Assembly (NCBI GenBank): GCA_029906195.1
Contig: JARWSJ010000001.1
Coordinates: forward strand, 620,001-684,000
From: Chitinophagaceae bacterium 26-R-25
GTDB taxonomy: Bacteria; Bacteroidota; Bacteroidia; Chitinophagales; Chitinophagaceae
Direction of reading: 5' to 3'
Length of the DNA stretch: 64,000 nucleotides
Made by a program: the position numbers and the translations under genes. The notes under the pieces were generated by a model. That model was not told the DNA's origin, did no database searches, and worked only from the letters and a program-made list of their open reading frames with translations. Of the stretch, positions 16,624-25,951 are shown piece after piece. The first letter of the stretch is position 1. Every line of letters begins with the position of its first letter.

Positions 16624-18399
16624 ATGAAAAAGATATTTTATATAGTGGTCATCGCCGGTGCAATATTTTCTGGCTGCAAAAAAATGACCGATATCAATAC
16701 CGACCCAACGCAGTTCGTAAAAGTAATGCCGGAAGGTTCTATGAATACTGCTATCAGGGCAACGCCTTCCATACTGGCACAATATCCGGTAAACAAATAT
16801 TGGGAGTATGCCAACTGGGTATCACTTACCGGTAGATACGATTGCGCTGATGTGATGTGGCAAACATCTTATGTAACCATTCTGAACAATCTTCAGCAAA
16901 TACTCAACAATTATGGCAGCGACACTGCATTTAACAACAGAGTGCAGATTGCAAGAATATACAAGGCTTACATACAATCTGTGCTGGTAGGGGCTTACGG
17001 GCCAATCGCAGCCAGCCAGGCAAATGATCCGAATCGCCTGAGCTCCATTATATTCGATAAAGAAGATTCAGTGTATGCAAATCTTCTCAGCACATTGAAA
17101 GAAGCATCTGGTAAGATCAATATCGCAAAGACAACCGATAAGCTACCTTACGATGCGATCTACAATGGTGATCTGTTGAAATGGAAAAAATTTGCGAATA
17201 GCCTTCGTTTGAAAATTGCACTTCGTTGCCAGTTAAGTCTCGGTAATACAGCCCTGGATGCAGTGAGAGAAATCATGGCAGATGAAGCAAACCTCATCGG
17301 TTCTGATGCAGATGCCGCAAAGATCCAGTTTGATAACGCAACCAACGGTAATCAAAACCCTTACTACATCGGCTATTCGGGCAAGGCGAATGTTACCGCA
17401 CCTTCAGGAATTTCTTTTCCAAAGATGAGCGATTACATGCTTGACTTCCTGCGTTCTTACAAAGATCCAAGAATCAATGTGTACTTCGATTCTGTAGCAA
17501 AAGCAACAGATCGCTACATACTTATCGATACGCTTGCAAGTACTGCAGATGATTCCATGCGCATTGTGACATATCCGATTCCGCATTGGGGCATTCCAAA
17601 ATCTACTGCAAAATTATCAGGATGGACAGCTAGCCTGGCGAACCAGGTTGATCCGATTGGTAACGCCAATACATTCTCCAACGTAACTACAAAAGTCTGG
17701 AGCGATCCTTTGCGTCCGATGGTAATCATGGGCTTTGCAGAAACATTGTTCCTGAAAGCAGAAGCTGCACAGCTGGGTCTTGGCGGTTCACAAACACCGG
17801 ATGTATATTATAACGCAGGCATTGATGCCAACTTCGTTTCATGGGGATTGACGCTGGCCCAGGCAAGCACTTACAAACAGGCAAATGGTGTGAAATGGGG
17901 CACAAGCTCAGTGGGCAAAACTTTCAGAAACTACATAGGCATTACCAATGCTGATATTCCGGACGGCGACATCAACAAAATATATGCACAGGCTTGGATG
18001 AACTATTTCCCTGATGGTGGCTTTGATGCATGGTGCATGATACGCAGAACATGGTCATTGAATTTTCCACCGCATACAAATCCCGCGTCTCCGGGAGCAT
18101 TGTATTCAGATGTGCCTTTCCGCATGTTCTATCCTGCAACTTTATTATCGTTGAATCCTGACGGATATGCAGATGCTATGAAGCAGCTTAACCTGGTAGG
18201 AACCGGCTCTGAAACGATTAACAACACTGTTCCATTGAAATTTATGAAACCTCATGAAACCATCAACTGGAACGATGTGCCGGCACAATATGATTATTCA
18301 CTTGTACAAAAATGGTATGGCCAAACAATACAGGAGTTAAGTGCAGCTGCAAAAGCAAGCGGATTTACTTACACAGTTCGTTCAAGTTATAAACCATAA
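16624..18399 (+). CDS. SusD-like surface glycan-binding lipoprotein
   Basis: 591 residues from the ATG at 16624, which gives MKKIFYIVVIAGAIFSGCKK with lipobox F-S-G-C; the longer ORF start at 16573 overlaps SusC and is rejected. The TDINTDPTQF segment after the cysteine marks the SusD/RagB group usually called SusD-like 2. The protein is mostly helical with TPR-like units and would form the lid over the SusC barrel. The gene follows SusC by 20 bases and precedes the GH99-like lipoprotein gene by 20 bases, so the three form an operon. Confidence 0.93.
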   Translation: MKKIFYIVVIAGAIFSGCKKMTDINTDPTQFVKVMPEGSMNTAIRATPSILAQYPVNKYWEYANWVSLTGRYDCADVMWQTSYVTILNNLQQILNNYGSDTAFNNRVQIARIYKAYIQSVLVGAYGPIAASQANDPNRLSSIIFDKEDSVYANLLSTLKEASGKINIAKTTDKLPYDAIYNGDLLKWKKFANSLRLKIALRCQLSLGNTALDAVREIMADEANLIGSDADAAKIQFDNATNGNQNPYYIGYSGKANVTAPSGISFPKMSDYMLDFLRSYKDPRINVYFDSVAKATDRYILIDTLASTADDSMRIVTYPIPHWGIPKSTAKLSGWTASLANQVDPIGNANTFSNVTTKVWSDPLRPMVIMGFAETLFLKAEAAQLGLGGSQTPDVYYNAGIDANFVSWGLTLAQASTYKQANGVKWGTSSVGKTFRNYIGITNADIPDGDINKIYAQAWMNYFPDGGFDAWCMIRRTWSLNFPPHTNPASPGALYSDVPFRMFYPATLLSLNPDGYADAMKQLNLVGTGSETINNTVPLKFMKPHETINWNDVPAQYDYSLVQKWYGQTIQELSAAAKASGFTYTVRSSYKP

Positions 18400-18419
18400 G
18401 TACTACAATTTAGAAAAGT

Positions 18420-19535
18420 ATGCAAACAAAATATTTTCGCCTCTCAATAATTGCTACAGCGCTATTCTCCTTCATCGGTTGTGTGAAGAAAAGTGATGCG
18501 CCTACAGCCGCAGATAATTTTCTGAATTATCAGATCAATGAAATACCGGTAACAAATGACTACGTAGTAGGAGCCATGTACTATTTCTTCGGAACGTTCA
18601 ATGTGAATGTGCCCGATACCCCAGCATTAGGCAGATACAACATGCCTGCAGGAGTCGTGCCTCCTGATGTAATGACAGGGCACATTGATCAGGCCAGTAG
18701 TGCAGGCATCGATTATTTCCTTTTCTCTATAAGATCATTTAGCCGCGACTACAACAACTTCAAGAGTGATTCTTCAGTAGTACGTTCGTTCCTTAACGCC
18801 AACACATCGAATAAGATGAAACTGGCGCTGGCATACAACTGGCAAGCCGGTACATACGGGCTTTCTACAACAACACCATTGGAGAATGACAAAGTGAAGC
18901 TTGAGCAGTTTTTCCAGGACATCTTAAAGCTGGTGCCTTACATGCAGGATGCTAACTACATAAAAGTAAACGGAAAGACGCTGTTGTACATCTACAATGC
19001 ACAGGTACTTTATTCAAACGACAATGCATCGATATACACTACGCTGAGACAACGCCTGAGTGACGCTGGCATCCAAATATACATTGTTGGCCAGCAAGAC
19101 AGATGGACGCCACCGGCACGTTATCCTTTCCGTTATCAAAAATGCGTGGACGCTATAGTGCATCAGTCTTTCAGCACTAATATCAGTGATTGGGACAGGT
19201 TCTATCTGCTTCCGCAAATGACGAACGAAAACTGGAAATACAGTATTCAATATTGGCAGGACAATAACTGGAACGTAAGCTATGTGCCTTGCGTATCGCC
19301 AGGCTGGAATCAAAAGATCACGCAGCCAACGGGCCTTCAACCATTATACGGAAGAAGCGATACCTGTAAACTTTACAAACAGTTGTGCAACGTAGCAAAG
19401 ATGAATGCCGACCAAAGCACAAGGCTCATCCTGCTTGATTCATGGAACGACTGGGCGAGTGCGTCACAATTAGAATCATCAAAAAGCTACGGTGATTTAT
19501 ATCTCAGAACGACAAAGAGTGAGTTTAAAAAGTAG
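18420..19535 (+). CDS. GH99-like (WbsX-type) lipoprotein
   Basis: 371-residue lipoprotein (lipobox F-I-G-C near residue 21) with a TIM-barrel domain of the GH99-like/WbsX family. Seen: VGAMYYFFGTFNV at the first strand, GHIDQASSAGIDYFLFSI, and the family C-terminal motif LLDSWNDWASASQLES. WbsX was first met in O-antigen clusters, but the lipoprotein anchor and position right after SusD favour a surface glycan-acting or glycan-binding protein. The place is where other loci encode SusE/F or a surface endo-enzyme. Whether it is catalytic is uncertain, since WNDW replaces the more usual WNEW. Confidence 0.8.
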   Translation: MQTKYFRLSIIATALFSFIGCVKKSDAPTAADNFLNYQINEIPVTNDYVVGAMYYFFGTFNVNVPDTPALGRYNMPAGVVPPDVMTGHIDQASSAGIDYFLFSIRSFSRDYNNFKSDSSVVRSFLNANTSNKMKLALAYNWQAGTYGLSTTTPLENDKVKLEQFFQDILKLVPYMQDANYIKVNGKTLLYIYNAQVLYSNDNASIYTTLRQRLSDAGIQIYIVGQQDRWTPPARYPFRYQKCVDAIVHQSFSTNISDWDRFYLLPQMTNENWKYSIQYWQDNNWNVSYVPCVSPGWNQKITQPTGLQPLYGRSDTCKLYKQLCNVAKMNADQSTRLILLDSWNDWASASQLESSKSYGDLYLRTTKSEFKK

Positions 19536-19657
19536 CAAGTTGTTAGTTGTTAGTTGATAGTTGTTAGTTGTTAGGCTTTAAACTTCAACGTGCTTTATTC
19601 GAATGGAGCATGTTGCACAGAATGTCTAACAACTAGCAACCAACAACTAACAACTCT
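19534..19657. repeat. Long inverted repeat, family A copy 4
   Basis: Left arm at about 19538-19577 (repeated GTTGTTAGTTGTTAGTT), right arm at about 19625-19653 (CTAACAACTAGCAACCAACA...). The centre holds GCATGTTGCACAGAATGTC, matching copy 2 nearly base for base. It begins at the stop codon of the GH99-like lipoprotein gene and so splits the front of the operon from the GH92 gene. Confidence 0.85.
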
Positions 19658-19700
19658 TCCAGAAACCAAATCAGTAAATCAAATCCGCCCGAAAAAGGCT

Positions 19701-21938
19701 ATGGCAATAAAGAAAATAAGGGCTATCACACATTTACTCGCCTGTATGGTTGTATGCAACAGCATGCAGGCGCAAGACAATAAACCGACTAAAATAGAGG
19801 TAAAGAGCGATCTTGATTATATCGATCCGACCATTGGAAACGTAGGACAGTTGCTACAGCCAACGAGACCAACGGTGCAGCAGCCCAACCAAATGATGAG
19901 AATGTATCCCGTTCGTGCAGATCATATCGACGATCAGATAGCAAGTTTTCCTTTGCTCATTGTATCGCATAGACTGGGAATGGCTTTCTCTATGAAACCC
20001 GCGTTGTCATTGCCTAAAACTGCAGACGACTGGAAAAAGAAAATGACCTTTGATCATGATCTTGAAATTACAAGGCCATGGTATTACTCGACATTTCTTA
20101 TCGACAATGGCATTACGGTAGAATTTGCGCCGGGCAAAAAAACAGGCATTTATCGTTTTGCATTTCCTGCAAATGCACGCACGAAATGTTTGCTTTTGGA
20201 ACACTATAACACGGGCAGCAGTTCCTGGGATCTTACTTCCGATAATGAGATCGCAGCAACTGAAACCTATCACGGTGACATAAAAGTGTACATGCACGGC
20301 AGCTTCAATGCAAAATGTAAGATTGAGAAGGTGGATGAAACCAAAGCAAGTGTTGTTTTTGGCGGGAGTGCAAACGATACCATCGAATTGAAATATGCTG
20401 TTTCATTCGTAAGTGCAGAGCAGGCAAAACGTAACTACGAAGCCGAACTGGATGCGACCACGTTTGAACAATTGGCAGATGATGCGCAACTGGCATGGCA
20501 AAAAGTAATCGGGCAGGTGAAAGTGGAAGGTGGTACAACGGCACAAAAGCGTTCGTTCTATACGGCGCTGTACAGATGTTACGAACGGATGGTGGACATC
20601 ACGGAAGATGGAAAATATTACAGCGGCTTCGATAAAAAAATACATGCAACAGACAGGCCTTTTTATGTAGATGACTGGACATGGGATACTTATTTGGCGC
20701 ACCATCCCTTGAGAGCAATTCTTAATCCTTCCATGGAAGAGGATATTTTAAACTCGTATGTAAATATGTATGAGCAAAGCGGCTGGATGCCAACATTTCC
20801 AGTGCTTTTCGGTGATCATGCATGTATGAATGGCTTTCATTCATCTGTGATGTTTCTTGACGATGTGCGAAAAGGTTTGAAAAACTTCGATGTTGAAAAA
20901 GCATACGAAGGCATGTTGAAAAATGCTACACAGGCAACAATGCTGCCATGGCGCAATGGTCCAAAGACTGAGCTTGAAGACGTGTATTATGCAAAAGGAT
21001 TTTTTCCGGCACTGAAACCGGGAGAAACAGAAACTGTGGCACTGGTGAATTCATTTGAGAAAAGACAGGCAGTGGCTGTGACACTTGGTGCAAGCTACGA
21101 TGACTGGGCCGTGAGTGAAATGGCAGAATTGCTGGGCAAAGAGAAAGATCATTCAAGATTCGCGGCAAGAGCGTCTAACTATAAAACGCTCTGGAACAAG
21201 CAACAAAAAATATTTCTGCCAAAAGATGCGCAGGGAAATTGGATAAACATCGATCCGAAATTTGATGGCGGTAAAGGCGGTAGAGATTACTACGATGAGA
21301 ACAACGGATGGACCTACATGTGGCAGGTACAGCATGATATCAGTGGCCTCATGGCTTTGATGGGTGGAAAAAACGATTTTGAAAACAGGCTGGATCAATT
21401 GTTCAGAGAACCGTTGGGAAGAAGCAAAAGCGAGATGTGGGCCAAGTTTCCCGATGCAACAGGTCTCGTGGGGCAATACTCGATGGGCAATGAGCCCAGC
21501 TTTCACATACCGTATTTGTACAACTTTACATCAAGTCCATGGAAAACGCAAAAGCGTGTTCGCTTCCTGCTGAGCACCTGGTTCAAGGATAATATTTTCG
21601 GCATTCCGGGAGATGAAGATGGAGGCGGTATGTCTGCATTCGTTGTGTTTTCTTCACTTGGCTTTTATCCTGTAACACCCGGAATTCCTGCATATACAAT
21701 CGGCAGTCCTTTGTTTACGAAGTCAATAATTGATCTTCAAAACGGAAAACAATTTACCGTGATTGCAAATAATTCGTCGGTTGTAAACAAGTATATCCAG
21801 AGTGCAAAACTTAATGGGCAGACCATCAACACACCATGGTTTACACATCAGCAATTGCTGGATGGCGGTAAGCTGGAATTGGAAATGGGGCCAAAGCCAA
21901 ACAAGCGCTGGGGAACGGGAGAGAAGGCCGGATTTTAA
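19701..21938 (+). CDS. GH92 alpha-mannosidase, divergent N-terminal domain
   Basis: 745 residues from the ATG at 19701 (signal peptide to MQAQ); the ORF start at 19590 lies in the palindrome and is rejected. GH92 enzymes are calcium-dependent exo-alpha-mannosidases. The C-terminal (alpha/alpha)6 domain has the hallmark motifs MGNEPSFH and GDEDGGGMSAF...GFYPV. The N-terminal part begins YIDPTIGNVG but then lacks the glycine/histidine-rich G-x-G-G-H-G-H loop present in the second GH92 of this locus, so the substrate pocket may differ. Part of the mannan-type operon. Confidence 0.88.
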   Translation: MAIKKIRAITHLLACMVVCNSMQAQDNKPTKIEVKSDLDYIDPTIGNVGQLLQPTRPTVQQPNQMMRMYPVRADHIDDQIASFPLLIVSHRLGMAFSMKPALSLPKTADDWKKKMTFDHDLEITRPWYYSTFLIDNGITVEFAPGKKTGIYRFAFPANARTKCLLLEHYNTGSSSWDLTSDNEIAATETYHGDIKVYMHGSFNAKCKIEKVDETKASVVFGGSANDTIELKYAVSFVSAEQAKRNYEAELDATTFEQLADDAQLAWQKVIGQVKVEGGTTAQKRSFYTALYRCYERMVDITEDGKYYSGFDKKIHATDRPFYVDDWTWDTYLAHHPLRAILNPSMEEDILNSYVNMYEQSGWMPTFPVLFGDHACMNGFHSSVMFLDDVRKGLKNFDVEKAYEGMLKNATQATMLPWRNGPKTELEDVYYAKGFFPALKPGETETVALVNSFEKRQAVAVTLGASYDDWAVSEMAELLGKEKDHSRFAARASNYKTLWNKQQKIFLPKDAQGNWINIDPKFDGGKGGRDYYDENNGWTYMWQVQHDISGLMALMGGKNDFENRLDQLFREPLGRSKSEMWAKFPDATGLVGQYSMGNEPSFHIPYLYNFTSSPWKTQKRVRFLLSTWFKDNIFGIPGDEDGGGMSAFVVFSSLGFYPVTPGIPAYTIGSPLFTKSIIDLQNGKQFTVIANNSSVVNKYIQSAKLNGQTINTPWFTHQQLLDGGKLELEMGPKPNKRWGTGEKAGF

Positions 21939-21983
21939 GATGAGTTAAGCAATTTCATGGTGGTTGTGATCCGTAAAAAAGAC

Positions 21984-22076
21984 TGCTTGTCATCCCGACG
22001 AAGGAGGGATCTGAGTCTAACACTAACAGGTAGTTTATACGATCACCCAGATCCCTCCTTCGTCGGGATGACAAGC
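21984..22076. repeat. Inverted repeat, family F copy 1 (GCTTGTCATCCCGACGAAGG)
   Basis: The left arm GCTTGTCATCCCGACGAAGG continues to about 22014; the right arm at about 22046-22076 is its complement, with CCCAGATCCCTCC-type sequence. The loop is about 30 bases. Four copies occur in the window (also at 31827, 53843 and 58529), almost identical in the arms and different in the loop. It lies between the GH92 and GH99 genes. Confidence 0.9.
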
Positions 22077-22125
22077 AACATGCATTCAGTTTTTCGAACA
22101 GTTTGGTTAAACGACATTTATACAA

Positions 22126-22155
22126 CGACTAACAACTAGCAACTAACAACCAGCA
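22126..22155. repeat. Half copy of family A repeat
   Basis: GACTAACAACTAGCAACTAACAACC-type sequence, equal to one arm of family A, lies directly upstream of the GH99 gene; no partner arm is nearby. It looks like a degraded copy or one that lost an arm. Confidence 0.6.
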
Positions 22156-22178
22156 ATTCAATCAACTATTAAAAACCA

Positions 22179-23474
22179 ATGCGACAATTTAAATACATAC
22201 TTGGTTTGGCAATATTGTTTGCCACGAGTTTGAACGCCCAACATAAGCATAGTAAAACGTCTGCTTTTACTTCGTACAAGGGACTCGTAATGGCGGGATA
22301 CCAGGGTTGGTTCAATGCGCCCGAAGATGGCGCGGGACGTGGCTGGAACCATTATGCGGCCAAAGGAAAATTTGAACCGGGCAATTGTAAGGTAGATCTC
22401 TGGCCGGCAACATCAGAGTACAAAAAAACATACAAAGCGCCTTTTCACCTTGCAGACAGTAGTGCAGCAGTATTGTTCAGTTCTTACGATGCCTCAACCG
22501 TTGACCTTCATTTCAAATGGATGAAAGAATATGGTATTGATGGCGTATTCGTGCAAAGATTTGTAAGTAATGTGAAAAGCCCTGTGAGTCTGCGTCACAA
22601 CAATACTGTATTGAGCCACGCATTGAGTGCAGCGAAAAAATATCATCGTGCGATAGCAATAATGTACGATCTCTCTGGCATGCGTGAAGGAGATGCTGAT
22701 GTGGTGATCAATGATTTTAAAAAGTTGGTTGATAGCCTGCGACTCACAACAAGAGGTAAGAAACAAACCTACCTGTATCATAATGGGAAACCTCTTGTAG
22801 CGCTTTGGGGCGTTGGCTTTCCAGGCCGTTCGTATGGTTTGAATGATATTGAAAAAATGATGGACTTTTTGCAAAATGACAGAGAGTATGGCGGTTGTTC
22901 CATCATGCTCGGCGTACCCACTTACTGGCGCGATCTGGATAAGGATGCAGTCAAAGATCCACATTTAACGGAAGTAATAAAGAAAGCGGACATTGTTCAT
23001 CCCTGGTTTGTAGGACGATACAATGAGCAAACATATCCAGCCTTCAAGCAGCACGTAGCGGGTGATGTAGCGTGGTGCAAACAAAACAAAATCGATTATG
23101 CTCCTGTGGTTTATCCCGGATTTAGCTGGCACAATATGTACAACAAAAGTCCGCAAAATCAGATGCCACGCAACAGAGGCGAATTCTATTGGAAGCAGAT
23201 TGCCGGTGCCTTGGAAAGCGGCGCAGAAATGTTGTACGTCGCAATGTTTGACGAAATAGACGAAGGCACTGCTATATTCAAAGTATCAAAGAATCCGCCC
23301 GTTGGCGCGAGCAGTTTTGTGACATTTGAAGAAGGTGTCCCGGAAGATCATTATTTATTTCTTACAGGCATGGCGGCAAAAATGTTGCGCAAGGAGCTAC
23401 CGTTTAGTGAAACACAGCCGGTGCAGCAAGTAGGGAGCCTGGGCAAAAAGGAAAAAGTAAAAAGTAAAAATTAG
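22179..23474 (+). CDS. GH99 endo-alpha-mannosidase/mannanase
   Basis: 431 residues with a signal peptide (to LNAQ). Belongs to GH99, which cleaves inside alpha-mannan or mannose-capped glycans through an epoxide-like mechanism. Seen: VMAGYQGWFNAPEDGAGRGW at the first strand, CKVDLWPATSEY, DGVFVQRFVS, and the catalytic pair in MFDEIDEGTAIFK, where E359 and E362 have the E-x-x-E spacing of E333 and E336 in the Bacteroides enzyme BxGH99. It sits between two GH92 genes, the same combination as in Bacteroides yeast-mannan loci. The last residues (KEKVKSKN) are encoded by microrepeat sequence. Confidence 0.9.
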   Translation: MRQFKYILGLAILFATSLNAQHKHSKTSAFTSYKGLVMAGYQGWFNAPEDGAGRGWNHYAAKGKFEPGNCKVDLWPATSEYKKTYKAPFHLADSSAAVLFSSYDASTVDLHFKWMKEYGIDGVFVQRFVSNVKSPVSLRHNNTVLSHALSAAKKYHRAIAIMYDLSGMREGDADVVINDFKKLVDSLRLTTRGKKQTYLYHNGKPLVALWGVGFPGRSYGLNDIEKMMDFLQNDREYGGCSIMLGVPTYWRDLDKDAVKDPHLTEVIKKADIVHPWFVGRYNEQTYPAFKQHVAGDVAWCKQNKIDYAPVVYPGFSWHNMYNKSPQNQMPRNRGEFYWKQIAGALESGAEMLYVAMFDEIDEGTAIFKVSKNPPVGASSFVTFEEGVPEDHYLFLTGMAAKMLRKELPFSETQPVQQVGSLGKKEKVKSKN

Positions 23475-23550
23475 GAATGCCTAAGGAACACGACTGTAAT
23501 AATTGAATTGACAATTTTTGAAGTTAGATGATTCCAATTTTTGGTGTTAC

Positions 23551-23625
23551 ACGTCATTGCGAGCGCAGCGAAGCAATCTCCTGCTCTCAATAAATGAGAT
23601 TGCTTCGCTGCACTCGCAACGACGT
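23551..23625. repeat. GTCATTGCGAG-type palindromic repeat, family G
   Basis: Arms of 30 bases (ACGTCATTGCGAGCGCAGCG... at 23551-23580 and the complement at 23596-23625) match at 28 positions around a 15-base loop. This class of REP-like element is found in many bacterial genomes. It lies in the gap between the GH99 and second GH92 genes. Confidence 0.85.
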
Positions 23626-23708
23626 GCGACACGCATAGGAGGAAAAATACAGGATGTAAATAAGCGAGAGAAAAATTATTTCTCAAAAAGAAAGACGAGT
23701 AATCTAAT

Positions 23709-25940
23709 ATGAATAGTTCGAAATTTTTTATAAACATTATTTCATTAGTAAGCATAACGTATCAATTGCAGGCGCAGGATTTGACAAAATACGTTGATCC
23801 TTACATTGGCTCCGGGGGGCATGGTCACGTGTTTGTTGGAGCAAGTGTACCGTTCGGAGCTGTGCAATTGGGGCCTTCGAATTTTTTTAAAGGATGGGAT
23901 TGGTGCTCCGGTTACAACTATGGCGACAGTATTGTAACAGGCTTTGCACATACGCATTTGAGCGGTACGGGCATTGGCGATCTTGGAGATATTTTGGTGA
24001 TGCCTTATGTTGGAGAAGTAAGAACAGACAAGGCGACGGAGAAAGAATATCAGAAAGGTTATGGCGCGCATTATTCTCATAAAAATGAAAGTGTAAGGCC
24101 CGGTTATTATTCGGTAACGCTTGATGAGTCTAATATCAAAGTGGAGTTGGCCGCAACAGAAAGAGTGGGGTTTCATCAGTACCAGTTTCCGCAGGATAAG
24201 CAAGCCCATATGATCATTGACCTGAAAGAAGGCCTCAATGACCAAAGCGCTGATACGTATCTCAGGCAAGTCGATAAATACACATTGGAAGGTTATCGTT
24301 TTTCAAAAGGATGGGCGAAAGAACAGTTGATATTTTTTGCTGTCCGATCATCTGAGCCGCTTGAGCATTTTTCTGTTTACGATGATAATAAATTGATGCA
24401 GGGTGATAGCGGGAGAGGCAAGGCCATTAAGGGCTTGATCAGTTTTGATAAAGTGCCCAAAACACTCAAATTGAAAGTAGGCATTTCTCCCGTAAGTTGC
24501 GAAAATGCACTGGCAAATATCACTGCGGAAATTCCACATTGGAATATTAATGAAGTAGTGGCTGCGGCTAAAGCAAAATGGAATAAAGAACTATCAAAGA
24601 TCGTCATCAATACGCCATCCGAAAAAGTTAAGCGCATTTTTTACACTGCATTGTTCCATACCATGATAGATCCCGCGTTGTACAACGATCACAACGGCGA
24701 CTATCGCGGAACTGATAAGCAAGTGTATAAAAAAGCATCCTTTGCAAACTACAGTGTCTTTTCGCTTTGGGATACCTATCGCGCAGTGCATCCCCTGTAC
24801 ACTATCACGCAGCCTGAAAGAACTGCCGACATGGTGAATTCGATGCTTGCCATCTACAATCAAAAACGTCTATTGCCTCAATGGCATTTAGATGGGTGGG
24901 AAACAGGAACCATGGTGGGCATTGCAAGCAGGCAGGTAATTGCAGAAGCATATTTGAAAGGCATAAAGGGATTTGATGCTGAAAGAGCTTTCAATGCAAT
25001 CAAGGGAACCTCCGCATCAGATACATTGGGAATGATGTACGTGAGAACATTTACGGCGATTCCCTCGGATAAAGAAAGACGCTCCGTTGCCAAAGGTCTT
25101 GAGTACGCCATTGGAGATGGTAGCATTGCCTTAATGGCAAAGTCTTTGGGCAAACAAAATGAGTTTAATTATTTTTCAAAACGTGCGTTGAACTACAAGT
25201 TGTATTTCGATTCAACCACACAATTCTTCAGAGGCAAACTCGAGAATGGAGATTGGGCACCTGATTTTAATGCACTCAAGGCCAACAATACTATTTATGC
25301 TGAAGGTAATGCCTGGCAATACTTGTGGCTTGTTCCCCAAGATGTGAAAGGCTTATTATCGTTGCTTGGCGGCGAGGCAGTGTTTAATAACAGACTCGAT
25401 ACAATGTTTGCGCTCGAAACAACCGCCGATGAAAAAGGCATGGCAGATCTTACCGGAACCATTGGTCAATATGCGCACGGCAACGAGCCCAGTCACCACA
25501 TCGCATACCTCTATGCGTTTGGCGGTCGCCAATGGAAAACAGCAGAAACAGTAAAGCATATTATGAACGACATGTACCACGATCAACCTGATGGCATCAT
25601 TGGGAATGAAGATTGCGGACAGATGTCTGCATGGTATATTTTTTCTGCAATGGGCTTCTATCCGGTGTTTCCTGCAGATGCCAAATATGTATTTGGAAGC
25701 CCATTAGTGGAGAACGCTACATTGCAATTGCCCAATGGAAAAACGTTCGTCGTAAAAGCAACAGGCGCTTCAACCAAACCTTACATACAAAAAGTATTAC
25801 TAAACGGAAAGCCTTATGATGCAGCGTATATAGATCACGCCACGCTTATGGCAGGTGGTACACTGCAATTCATCATGAGTCACAAACCTAATAATGATGC
25901 GGGCTATGCTTCCAAACTGAAAGCATCGCTCTTAAAATAA
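23709..25940 (+). CDS. GH92 alpha-mannosidase, canonical form
   Basis: 743 residues, signal peptide to LQAQ. This GH92 has the full set of family motifs: YVDPYIGSGGHGHVFVGAS at the N-terminal sandwich domain, GWDWCSGYN, the catalytic-domain GNEPSHHIAYLY and GNEDCGQMSAWYIFSAMG. It is predicted to remove alpha-linked mannose from the non-reducing end in the periplasm. The next gene (GH2) starts 12 bases after its stop codon, so the two are co-transcribed. Confidence 0.93.
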   Translation: MNSSKFFINIISLVSITYQLQAQDLTKYVDPYIGSGGHGHVFVGASVPFGAVQLGPSNFFKGWDWCSGYNYGDSIVTGFAHTHLSGTGIGDLGDILVMPYVGEVRTDKATEKEYQKGYGAHYSHKNESVRPGYYSVTLDESNIKVELAATERVGFHQYQFPQDKQAHMIIDLKEGLNDQSADTYLRQVDKYTLEGYRFSKGWAKEQLIFFAVRSSEPLEHFSVYDDNKLMQGDSGRGKAIKGLISFDKVPKTLKLKVGISPVSCENALANITAEIPHWNINEVVAAAKAKWNKELSKIVINTPSEKVKRIFYTALFHTMIDPALYNDHNGDYRGTDKQVYKKASFANYSVFSLWDTYRAVHPLYTITQPERTADMVNSMLAIYNQKRLLPQWHLDGWETGTMVGIASRQVIAEAYLKGIKGFDAERAFNAIKGTSASDTLGMMYVRTFTAIPSDKERRSVAKGLEYAIGDGSIALMAKSLGKQNEFNYFSKRALNYKLYFDSTTQFFRGKLENGDWAPDFNALKANNTIYAEGNAWQYLWLVPQDVKGLLSLLGGEAVFNNRLDTMFALETTADEKGMADLTGTIGQYAHGNEPSHHIAYLYAFGGRQWKTAETVKHIMNDMYHDQPDGIIGNEDCGQMSAWYIFSAMGFYPVFPADAKYVFGSPLVENATLQLPNGKTFVVKATGASTKPYIQKVLLNGKPYDAAYIDHATLMAGGTLQFIMSHKPNNDAGYASKLKASLLK

Positions 25941-25951
25941 ATGAATTGATC

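Noticed and set aside
18420-19535. WbsX glycosyltransferase of O-antigen synthesis
   Set aside because: The lipoprotein signal and position right after SusD favour glycan breakdown; no other O-antigen genes are near.
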